From positions 248,001-312,000 of the forward strand of contig JAMWFC010000111.1 of NCBI GenBank assembly GCA_027475525.1: DNA of 64,000 nt. Direction: 5' to 3'. Under the pieces are notes generated by a model. That model searched no databases. It worked only from the letters and a program-made list of their open reading frames with translations, and had not been told where the DNA came from. Of the stretch, positions 55,301 to 64,000 are shown piece by piece; position 1 is the first letter of the stretch; the number at the start of each line of letters is the position of its first letter. The stretch is from Macrolepiota albuminosa. Its lineage: Eukaryota > Basidiomycota > Agaricomycetes > Agaricales > Agaricaceae. The position numbers and the translations under genes are program-made.

Positions 55301-56870
55301 ATTGATCGGGTGTAAAAGGCCACGGGTCGGAGCTCCTGGTTGTCCGGCTCCATCTGCAAGAGGATACCCACGATGGCATAGTCGGAGGCGTCGCACTCCA
55401 GGACAACCGGGAGGGCGGGGTCGTAGTGCCGGAGGATCGGGGCTGAAGTGAAAACTTCCTTGAGTAAGGTGAACGCACTTTGGCACTTACTGTCCCACCC
55501 CCAGGGGGTGTCCTTCCGGGTTAGCCGGTTGAGGGACTTGGTGATACCGGAGTAGTTGTCGATGAAGCGTCGGTAGAAGTTTGCGAACCCGAGGAAGGAT
55601 TGCACTTCCTTGACGTTTTTTGGAGGCGGCCAGTTGAGGATTGCTTCGACCTTTGCGGGGTCCATACGAACTCCATCCGGGGTGACGATAACGCCGAGGT
55701 ATTCGACTTCTGTAGTGTGGAACGAGCACTTCTCCGGTTTCGCGTGTAGGTTGTGACTTCGGAGGCGTTCGAGAACTTGTCGGACGTGGACTCGATGTTC
55801 GTCGAGGGAGTCCGAATATATCAGGATGTCGTCCAGGTAGACAATGACAAAGACGTCGTTCATGTCGTGGAAGATGTCGTTCATGAAGTACTGGAAAGTC
55901 GCGGGGGAGTTAGTCATTCCGAATGGCATTACCAGATATTCAAAGAGGCCGTAACGGGTGCGGAAGGCCGTTTTCCATTCGTGTCCCGGGGCAATCCGGA
56001 CGTTGTTGTAGCCCGACCGGAGGTCGATCTTTGAGTAAACCTTGGCTTTGCTGAGTCGGTCGACGAGGTCTCCGATGAGGGGTAGGGGGTATCGGTTCTT
56101 CTTGGTGATCTTGTTCAAGCCCCGGTAGTCGACGCAGAGGCGGAGGGATCCGTCTTTCTTTTTGGCGAAGAGAACCGGTGCGCCGGCCGCGGAGATTGAG
56201 GCGCAAATGAAACCCTTACCGAGCATGTCGTCGAGGTAGTCCTTGAGTGCCCAGAGCTCGACCTCGGACATGTTGTAGACTTTGCCGAGCGGGGGGCTCG
56301 CGCCGTCTTCGAGGTTGATCTTGTGGTCGTACGGCTGGTGCGGGGGGAGGTCCTTGGCGCTACCTTCGGAGAAGACGTCAGCAAACTCGTGATACTCGGG
56401 GGGAACAACTTCAGCGAGGAGTTGGTCCTCAGTTTTAGCGTCGGGGCCGGTGTTTTCGGCCCGGAGGTGTTCCTCAAATAGCGTCGGGGATACCTGGAGC
56501 TGGTAGGCCGGGATGCCGTCCTGGAGAATTCGCGCGAAGGGGGTGCAGCCGATGATTTTGATGTCTGGGGTTCCGGGTGAGTCAGGGGGGTCGTTGGGTT
56601 CGGGGCTGGGCCTGGGGGGACGGTGGTTCCGGGCGGGGTAATGAGGCCCCTTGTAACGATTTCGAGAGACGTTGGGGGGAAACTTGATGGGTTCTCTTCG
56701 GGGAGTTTCGGGGCATTCCGGGTCCTCCAAGGCCCGTGGGTAGAGGTGGATGGCGGCGGCGAGGTGGGCTTCCGGGCTAGGGAAGGTCATGGTGAGGTCT
56801 TCCCAGCGGATGTCTGGGTTCACCTCCCGGAGCCAAGGGAGGCCTAGGACGATGGGGGTCGCTTCGGGGA

Positions 56871-57024
56871 GTCGCGTGACCAGGAAGTCGGCCGGGAACG
56901 TTAGGTCATTGTCAAGCGTTATGGTGGTGGAGTGTCCCTTCGGGGGAGTCGCGTGACCAGGAAGTCGGCCGGGAACGTTAGGTCATTGTCAAGCGTTATG
57001 GTGGTGGAGTGTCCCTTCGTGATA
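56871..57024. repeat. Exact 77-bp tandem duplication
   Basis: GTCGCGTGACCAGGAAGTCG at 56871 and 56948, in the second protease-like unit of B. Confidence 0.9.
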
Positions 57025-57360
57025 AGTCCGGCGGTGGCGTCGTTCCCATCGAAGAGCCGGAGTCCGAGAGGTTTGTCGAGCTGGGTGTAGGGAAGGGCGA
57101 GGCGGTCGCTGATGAACATTCCGGTGGCTCCGCTATCAACGAGGGCGGGGAGACGTTCGGTGGCGGCGCCGAGGTGGACATGGATCACGAAGGAGCGGGT
57201 GGCCCGGGAGCGAAGGCCGGGGAGCTCCTCCCGGGAACACCGGGGGTCCTCCGGACCCGTTGGAGGGGGCGGGGGTTCGAAGGAGATTGTTTCTTGGGTT
57301 GCGTCTCGGTCAAGGGCAAGCGTGAGGGCTCTCCAGTCGATTCGGGGATTGGTGGCACGC

Positions 57361-57514
57361 AGCCATGGGAGTCCGAGGACGAGGGGGGCGGCGGCGTGGA
57401 GCCTGGTGACCAGGAGCCGGAGTGTCTGGTGATGCGCAGCCATGGGAGTCCGAGGACGAGGGGGGCGGCGGCGTGGAGCCTGGTGACCAGGAGCCGGAGT
57501 GTCTGGTGATGGCC
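57361..57514. repeat. Exact 77-bp tandem duplication
   Basis: AGCCATGGGAGTCCGAGGAC at 57361 and 57438, between the two protease-like units of B. Confidence 0.9.
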
Positions 57515-57879
57515 GGAGGCAAAAGTCATGGGCATTTGCACGAAGTGGGTGATGTCGCCGGCGGAGGAGGAGTTTCCGTCAAAGAGTCGGAGATGGATGG
57601 GGATGGGGAGCCTTTGGGGGGGCTGGGGGGCAAGGGCCGCCCAGGCTTCGTCGATGAAGTTGTTGGTAGCGCCGCTGTCAACGAGGGTGTTGACGGGCGC
57701 CGGGGAGGAGGTGAGGGTGGTACGAAGGAGGAGGGACTGTGGGGAGTGTGAAGGGAGGTGGGCCAGGAGGGTGTCCGAGGATTGTTGAGCCATGGCGCGA
57801 AGGTGGGAAACCGGGGCAGAGAAGACGTCGGGGTCCGGACCGCGATTCAGAATGTCTTCTATTTCTAAATTGCTGGGTC

Positions 57880-57885
57880 GTTTTC
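57880..57885 (-). other. Candidate gag-protease -1 frameshift site, B
   Basis: The minus-strand GAAAAC within GAAAACGACCC is identical to C at the same codons, 12 nt before the gag stop, where the -1 protease frame is open. Confidence 0.4.
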
Positions 57886-58803
57886 CGTAAACTGGAAGTC
57901 GCAGTCTTCCCCGTCGATGGTCCAGACGGCCCGACCCATGGTCTGGCGCTTTGGGCAACTGCCGATGAAGTGTCCGGGTTCCCCGCAGAGGAGGCAGGTG
58001 CCCTTCCGGCGTCGCTGTTCCTGAACATCGTCGGGGACATCGATCCAGGGGCGGTCGGGGTTCCTGACTCGGTTTGCTCGAAGAGCTTCCTCTTCGTCGT
58101 CTTCGGGGTGTTCGTTGGCTGGGTCGTCGGGGTCGTCGGGGTCTCCGGGGAGGGGGTCGGGAGTGTTGTTGATGTCGGCTGCGTTGAGGGCGGCTGGTGG
58201 TCGTGGTGCCGGGGCGTGGGGCGGTTCCGGGGGTCCTCGTCCTGGGGTCGGACGCGTGGTGGGGTCTTGCGGCACCTGGCTAGGGCCTCCAGAGTGATTA
58301 GCCTTCTAAGAGGGTCCTCCCGAAGGGGCCCAATGGCCCCGAGAGCTGGAGTACTCGTTGCAATCTTCCCAGTACCTCTGGTCGATCTGGGTCACCAGTG
58401 CCTTGTAGCCGTTGTATGTTGCCTGCTTGGGTGCGAGGCGGAGGACGTCTTTGATTCGCTGAGGGAGCGCTCGCCGGAGGGCGAACCGGAGGGCGTTGTA
58501 GTTCCAGCCCGTCTCATAGGCCTCCTTCTCGAATCGGACGATGAAGGTGGCAAAGCGCTCCTCGGATCTCATTCGGAGGTTGAAGAGGTTTTCTTCGGCT
58601 TCCGCGACGGTGTCGAAGATGCCAAAGCGGCCGGAGAATTCCTGCACGAAGACCGCCCACTGAGATAACACGGGGTTGTTGGGGTCGAACCGGAGGAGGG
58701 CCGTGTAGTGGTCGAAGGCCAATCCCTGCAGGTACGAGGCGGCGAATGCGACGCGGGACCCTTCGAGCTGAAACGTGACGGGTTTGGCTTGAAACATGTT
58801 GAG

Positions 58804-58957
58804 GCACTGCATCAGGAAGGTTCGCCACCTCCGGGGGTCGCGTCCGTGGAAGGGTTCGGGCTTCTGTATGTCGAGCTTAGGCACTGCATCAGGAAGGTTC
58901 GCCACCTCCGGGGGTCGCGTCCGTGGAAGGGTTCGGGCTTCTGTATGTCGAGCTTAT
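58804..58957. repeat. Exact 77-bp tandem duplication
   Basis: GCACTGCATCAGGAAGGTTC at 58804 and 58881, in the B capsid. Confidence 0.9.
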
Positions 58958-59337
58958 CTTCCCGGGCGAGGGTGTCCCGGGTGTCGTCCTGCGGGTTCGG
59001 TGGGCGCGAGGGGGGAGCGGCGTGGTAGTAGTAGTAGTAGTGGTTTCCTCCCTCCTGCTGAGGTGGGAAGGTGCCGGCGGCGGCGCCCCATCCCCTGGGG
59101 GGTCCTCCGTCTGGTGGGCCCCCTCCGGGGGGCTGGCCGTGCCCCCTGGGCGGGGGTCCGGGGGCCCATTGGGGGTTGGGGGGCTCCTGTGGGGGCGGCG
59201 GGGGGCCGCCGGGTCCGAGGGGGTGGGCAGCGAGAGGAGGTCGTCCCGGAGGGGGAGGGGGTGGGTGGGGGCCCTGTCCGGGGTGTTGGGGGGGTTGACC
59301 GTAAGGGGGTCGAGGGAGTCCCAGGTCGGGGCCATGC

Positions 59338-59479
59338 GAGGGTCGGGGGGGCCCGTAGTCGGGGAAGGCCCGGGGGGGTCCTGGCCCGAAGGGGGGCCGG
59401 GGTCGGGGCCATGTGAGGGTCGGGGGGGCCCGTAGTCGGGGAAGGCCCGGGGGGGTCCTGGCCCGAAGGGGGGCCGGGG
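59338..59479. repeat. 77-bp offset duplication with one mismatch
   Basis: GAGGGTCGGGGGGGCCCGTA at 59338 and 59415, offset 77; C/T differs at 59337 and 59414. It lies in the Pro-rich part of B gag. Confidence 0.8.
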
Positions 59480-60710
59480 CGGGGCTGGCTGTGGCCGGGT
59501 GTCGTCCTGGGGTCCCGGGGGTCCTTCGCGGCCTCGGGGGGGGCGCAGGTCCAGGTGGGGTGGGCGTTCGCGGTTAAATTCGGGGGCGGTAGCGGGAGGG
59601 GGGTTCCCGGGGTTCTGAGGTTCGTCGATGTACGAGAGGGTGTCGTCCGAGGTGTCGTCGCTCTCAGGTCGGGGTTTACCTCTCAGGGGCAGGGGGTTGC
59701 CTTCGGCCGCCTGTGCCCACGTGTTGAAGGTGCCGGGCACGGAGTAGGCTCGGGGACGGGCGGAGAGTCCGACGGTGTGGGCGGCGGGTTGGTCGAAGAG
59801 GCCCCCAGTCGGGTTTAGGGACCGCAGAGTGGCAGAGGCGGCGTTGAGCTCCTCCTGCCGTCGTTGGTCTCGCGGCGGGGGGTTCCCTCGGGTACCTGAG
59901 CGGGGGTCGTCCCTCTGGACGTGGAACGAGCGGGCCGGATCCAGAGGGTCCTCGAAGCGGCGGGGGTTGGGGCTGGTGTGGATTTCGTCTATCAGGCTCT
60001 GGAGTTCGTCCCGGAGCGTCGGGTCCACTTGCAGCGTTCTTTTGGTGTTGTCGGGGAGGGTCCCTTTCAGGAATTGGTCGTGGAAGCGGAGGAGGCGATT
60101 GGCCCATTCTTCCGGCGTGCCCCGGAGGTCGTGGTTGCCGAGGGTGACCAAGAGGGCGCGCGTGCGTCGGGCGAATTCCTCGGGGGAGGTGCGGAGTGCG
60201 CGCAGCACTTCGTCTCGCTGTCGGAGGTACTCCTCCGTTCGTCGCTCCAGGGGAGAGGTCGGAGGGCGGGCCGGCGGGGCTGCCATGGGGCGTGGCCGAT
60301 TCTGGGGCGGTTCCGGGGTTTCTGTATTCGAGGGGGGTGGTTGGGGTTGGGCGGCCTGCGGCCAGGGTGCGAATGGCCCTCTGCTGGCGGGGGGTAGATT
60401 GGCTCCCCATGGGGTTTCGGGGAGTCCCCCGGGTACCATCCTGTAGGTGCCAGAGTTGACGGGAGGGTTGGCGTACATCCGCCAGTCCGGAGGATGCAGA
60501 AGCTGGCTGGCCGAGGGGCCGTAGGCTCCATTCGGGTCGGGGGCCCAGAATCGGGGTGCGGGGTAGATTTCGGGGATCGGGGGTGGGTATACGGGTTGGG
60601 GGGTACTGTGGTTGTATTGTTCGGGTAGTGGGCGACCGTAGGCATCGGTTTGGTAGCCCACGGGGTAGTAGACGGGGGTGTACGTAGACATCGAGAACGG
60701 GGTAAGGGGG

Positions 60711-60723
60711 AGTCTTGATATTA
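60711..60723 (-). other. Self-primer binding site of chromovirus B
   Basis: The minus-strand TAATATCAAGACT touches the 5' LTR. AGTCTTGATATT in the LTR (sense strand, 61098-61109) is its complement over 12 bases. It is the same arrangement as in C although the LTRs are otherwise diverged. Confidence 0.8.
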
Positions 60724-61581
60724 TGTCAGGTTCCGCTGACGACGGGGGCCTCCGGGGGCAAGCGGGTCCTTACTAGGCGGACTCGAAGTCTACGGAGAGT
60801 CTCCGGGTGAGTTCCGGAGTTTTGGGTAGGGCGCGGGGTGGCTACGGAGCGCCGGAGTTCGTAGGAGAAGGTAGAGCAGGATCCCGGGCTAAGTCCGGAA
60901 TACGAGGCGGGGGTGGGCGGAGCCTTGTTAGGGCAGAGGGGTGATCGAGACTGAGACCGGGAGACTGAGACGGGAACCGGGAGACTAAGTTAGAATTGAA
61001 GTGAGACTTTTAAAGGGCCGGGAGACTTGAGAGAGTAAGACAGATCGATTGAGACAAGTACGAAATAGACAAGAGAGTATAGAGACGAGTTTATAGCAAT
61101 ATCAAGACTACCGTAACGTACTACGAGCTGCGGGTTAAGTACCAGGTGCCGGCTGAGCTCCGGCCCCCTGGGTAAGGTCCGTACCCCCTTCCATGTGGTG
61201 CGTCCCGTGCGGCGTATTGTCCGGGTGTCAGTCCTCTGCGGTCGTGTAGTCCCGGGGGGCGTAGATGGGTTGCGGTGTATTGCCCGGGTTCGGGAGTGGC
61301 GCCGGGAGGGCGGCGTCAAGTGGGGGCGGCCTCCGGCATGATCGATCGAGGCTTGGGGCGGCGCCCGAGGCACGTGGCACGTTGGTGGGGCTTCGGGCCT
61401 TATCCGGGAGTTGGGCATCGGGTTGGGCCGGGTCGGCCCTGGTCAGGGTGGCATCGGATCTAGTCGGCCTTGTCCCGATGTGTTCCGGGGGCGCGCTGGG
61501 AGTTGGGTCTCAAAGGAGGGGTTCCAGGCAGGACTTACTAGGGGGTAGGGGGGTCGGGTGGCGTAGGCGTGGCTCGTGACA
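60724..61581 (-). repeat. 5' LTR of chromovirus B
   Basis: 858 bp, TGTCAGG to GTGACA, followed by TATTG. A TACTTAA on minus about 30 nt upstream of AGTCTTGATATT may act as the TATA element. Confidence 0.92.
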
Positions 61582-63615
61582 TATTGCTATTGGCTACTTT
61601 CTCTGCCAGTGCCTTAGCGACAACTGGAAACAATGCTGTTACAACTGCTTTGGGTCTATCATGCTTAACAACTGAGAATTGTGATACAGTCAGCCAAAGC
61701 TAGAACTCTACAGCCTCTTCAAGGCATTTCAGGCACTAAGCATGTATCTCATTGATGTGCACAATCTTATTGTCAAGGTGGACGCTAGGTACATCAAGGA
61801 TATGCTCCAGAACCCTAATATCCAGCCATTGGCTAGCATGAACTATTGAGTGGTAGCTATTCTTATATTTTACTTTGAGCTTGTTCATATTAAAGGAACC
61901 TTCCATGAACTAGATGGACATGACCACAGCAACCTGGCAATCTGGCAACCAACCCTAACAACAATAGCAACTTTGAAGATTGGGTTGACCACTTACATGG
62001 CTTTATACACCTCATTCAGCAACTCATCCCCCTTCTGTATCAGCAACAGTCCACCACCATTTTCCTGCACCCCATCATTTCTTACTGACCTGACACCTTT
62101 AGTGCACCACTGATCTTCTACATGGCAAGCATCCTTAGCCAAGATTCCCCTCCAGTAAGGATTGTACAAAAACCTCAACTGCTTAGAGAGGATAGCTGCC
62201 AATTTACCTACAATGCTGTATCCCAATCCACTAAGACCCAAGCTGAGGATAAGCACCTCTTAGCCATGGAGCAATAGATACAAGACCTTAAGCATCTAAA
62301 AAACCTTAGCAACAAGAAGTATGCAACCTTTATCTGCTATGCTACTCACTTCTTCTTTACTGACAATTGTCTTTAGTGATGTCATTGCAACGGTACTCAC
62401 AAATTGGTCATCAAGCAGGATGGTCACCTACATATCCTATGCACCATGCACAACAAACTTGGTCACAGAGGTTTATATGCTACTCATGCCACCCTCTTAG
62501 AGCATTTCTGGTGGCCACACGTTAGCGCTGACATTGCCTGGTACATCTGGACTTGCCACTTTTGCCAGATTCAGCAGACTTGCCAAGTGCTTATCCCACC
62601 TACTGTTGCTATGCCTGCCCCCTTGTTCAGCAAGATCTACATTGACACTATACATATGCCCAAGTCTGGCTGCTATAAGTATATCATCCAGGAATGCTGC
62701 TCGCTAATTCGTTGGCCTGAGTTCTGCATGCTCCAATACGAGAATACCGATGCTGTTGCCAAGTAGCTTTTTGAAGATGTCATTTGCCAATGGGGAGCAC
62801 TAAGGGAGATCATCACAGATAATGGTGTGCCAATCATTAAAGCTTTAACTTACCTCGCCAAGAAGTACAATATTTACCATATCTGCATCTCTGGCTACAA
62901 CAAGCATGTCAACAGTCTGGTGGAATGATTTCACTTTGATATGCAGCAAGCACTCTTCAAGGCAGTCAATGGCAATGAGTCTCGTTGGAGCAAGGCAACT
63001 TATTCAGTGTTTTGGTCAGAAAGAGTCACTATTTGTAAGTGCATGGGTTGTTCTCTCTATTATGCAGCTACTGGAACTCATCCACTGCTCCCTGCTAACA
63101 TTGTTGAGGCAACTTATCTCCAACCAGCTCTCCATAATATCTTGGCAACTACCAACCTTATTGTCAGACATGCTATTGACCTCTAGCATTAATGAGAGAA
63201 CTTGGAGTGTCTTCATGAGACTGTCTTTGCTGCCCATTACCTAGCTGCACTTAGGTTTGAAACTGATCATAGTGCTACCATCAAGGACTATGACTTCCCA
63301 AGGAGTGCACTAGTGCTTATGCACAACTCCAAGATCAAGACCTCCTATAACAAAAAGATATGCCCACGTTATCTAGGGCCATTGGTAGTTATCTCTCACA
63401 ATCATGAAAATGCTTACATCCTTTGTGAATTAGATGGATCAGTGCTCCATAGACCTGTTGCCACTTTCTGCTTACTGCCATACTTCACTAGGGAATGTCT
63501 TGACTTACTGCTTGAAGCGCTAGACATCAACACTGCCAAGCTTCAAGAGCTTGAAGAAACAGAGCTACTAGATGATGATGACTTGCTGACCATATCAGAA
63601 GAAAAAAATGACTAA
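61582..63615 (+). pseudogene. D1 pol: rest of RNase H and integrase
   Basis: It resumes RNase H exactly after the B target duplication (GCTATTGGCTACTTTC...). Integrase text includes HNKLGHRGLYATHATLLEHF, the CHFCQIQQ zinc half, YIDTIHMPKSG, ITDNGVPI and SRWSKATYSVFWSERVTI. The tail is ELLDDDDL. WPEFCMLQ keeps the Cys codon that became TGA in the young copy. Stops are frequent, for example after DAVAK at 62764 and VE at 62926. Confidence 0.9.
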
Positions 63616-64000
63616 AAACTTGATAAGCCCATCTTTTTACTTACTTTTTACTTTATTTTCCTTGCCAGACTGCTTACCATACTATATGTCACAGACACTC
63701 TTTTCTTATGTAATTAAGATGCAGCACTAGCATGTTGCCAATGCTTAGTGCCTTGCGCAACTCTCACCAAGGGTTTTTCTGCTATGATAATCTACTGAGC
63801 ATTTCCCTTTTCTTTAAAAATCTTGCTAAGTCCCTCATTTATTACTGCCTCTACCATGCCTTGCTTAAGTTCTTATCATTTCCATCTCTTTTCTTTTATT
63901 ATGTTTACTCAATTTTAAATACTTCATGTCCAAGTCACTAATTTTTCTGAATCATTTGATAGCAGGACGACAAAAACATTTATATATAGGCAGCAATATC
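63616..64000 (+). other. D1 sequence downstream of pol
   Basis: It aligns with 48215-48460 of the young element (CTTGCCAGACTGCTTACC..., CAAGGGTTTTTCTGCTATGAT) and then becomes unalignable AT-rich sequence. No gene is visible. The D1 copy of the antisense gene and its 3' LTR would lie to the right. Confidence 0.7.

Larger units (their letters stand above)
53467..57885 (-). pseudogene. Chromovirus B pol: double protease, RT, RNase H, integrase, chromodomain
   Basis: Entered -1 from gag. Protease-like unit 1 has LVDSGATNNFIDEAW and VLGLPWLRATNPRIDW; unit 2 has LVDSGATGMFISDRLAL. RT keeps YLDDILIYSD. RNase H has VYSDHNNLQYF. The integrase zinc site is HKLRGHPG...CEPC. The core keeps Asp in SMDHIVEL and VSDRGPLF, but the catalytic Glu is Lys (GQTKRVN, codon 54232-54234; C has Glu). 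A TGA at 54199 follows EQYL. GPF is [11 protein letters not shown]; the chromodomain is [16 protein letters not shown]...[16 protein letters not shown]. Two 77-bp duplications (56871, 57361) break the protease; frames join exactly without them. Confidence 0.93.
57865..60691 (-). pseudogene. Chromovirus B gag: Pro-rich, capsid, zinc knuckle
   Basis: The ATG at 60691 opens MSTYTPVYYPVGYQTDAYG. A helical segment (RQRDEVLRALRTSPEEFARR, GTPEEWANRLLRFHDQF) and a very Pro-rich linker follow, then a Tyr run from (GTA)n at 59023-59041, and the capsid (LDIQKPEPFHGRDPRRW, FNLRMRSEERFATFIVRF, LPQRIKDVLRLAPKQ). The knuckle is CLLCGEPGHFIGSC (CX2CX4HX4C) and the end is ENDPAI-TAG. Two 77-bp duplications (58804, 59338) split it into three frames that fit together exactly without them. 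A TAG at 58306 separates capsid and knuckle in frame and is likely a true nonsense mutation. Confidence 0.9.
38954..61581 (-). mobile_element. Chromovirus B (Ty3/gypsy with chromodomain), with a nested element
   Basis: LTRs at 38954-40126 and 60724-61581 and the perfect 5-bp duplication TATTG (38949-38953, 61582-61586) define the insertion into D1 RNase H. Sense is minus. Without the 11.1-kb nested family-A element its length is ~11.5 kb. It has the same plan as C: gag, double protease, RT, RNase H, integrase, chromodomain, antisense accessory gene. One pol TGA and a lost integrase Glu show it is inactive. Confidence 0.93.

Noticed and set aside
57739..58668. 309-codon plus-strand ORF opposite B gag
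   Set aside because: Same reasoning: a shadow of the knuckle and capsid region in GC-rich sequence.
59023..59041. (GTA)n run as a microsatellite of interest
   Set aside because: It codes for the Tyr run present in both B and C gag, so it is a conserved coding feature.

Overview
The window is a nest of transposable elements; I found no host gene, rRNA, tRNA or CRISPR array. Chromodomain Ty3/gypsy elements, a Tad1-like LINE, two Ty1/copia remnants, and GT-AG introns of about 44-52 nt point to a basidiomycete fungus, probably an Agaricomycete. The genus cannot be read from the sequence.

Layout. 1-11924 is a mosaic of old fragments: a chromovirus pol piece (minus), a copia element (minus), the 5' part of a LINE (minus) and the 3' end of a second copia (plus), interrupted by solo LTRs. 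From 11925 to beyond the right edge runs one strongly decayed Ty3/gypsy copy, here called D1 (family A, plus strand), split by later insertions. In order these are chromovirus C (13402-25403, TSD gtgga, itself carrying solo LTR G); a family-A solo LTR; an inverted family-A LTR; a family-E solo LTR (TSD gtgat); element F (30170-37310, TSD atgct, gag-like but without a visible pol); and chromovirus B (38954-61581, TSD tattg). Inside B sits a young, nearly complete family-A element (40766-51892, 954-bp LTRs, TSD gtgc).

How the genes work together. A encodes gag-protease and RT-RNase H-integrase on plus. B and C encode gag, two tandem retropepsin-like domains, RT, RNase H, integrase and a chromodomain on minus. 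Their PBS is a perfect complement of a 12-13 nt stretch in their own LTR, as in self-primed Tf1/sushi elements. All three also carry, between pol and the 3' LTR and on the opposite strand, a spliced gene for a cysteine-cluster protein that starts next to the 3' LTR and converges on pol. In A this gene reads cleanly through six exons with five phase-0 introns of 47-51 nt. The cysteine-cluster exon begins right after a splice acceptor in all three elements. This antisense gene is the most interesting system in the window.

Sequence quality. At least 14 direct duplications with an offset of exactly 77 bp occur across unrelated families. The seven that fall in otherwise readable coding regions each cause a frameshift that vanishes if one copy is ignored. 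This looks like unmerged k=77 overlaps from a de Bruijn assembler, so many apparent frameshifts here are probably not biological.
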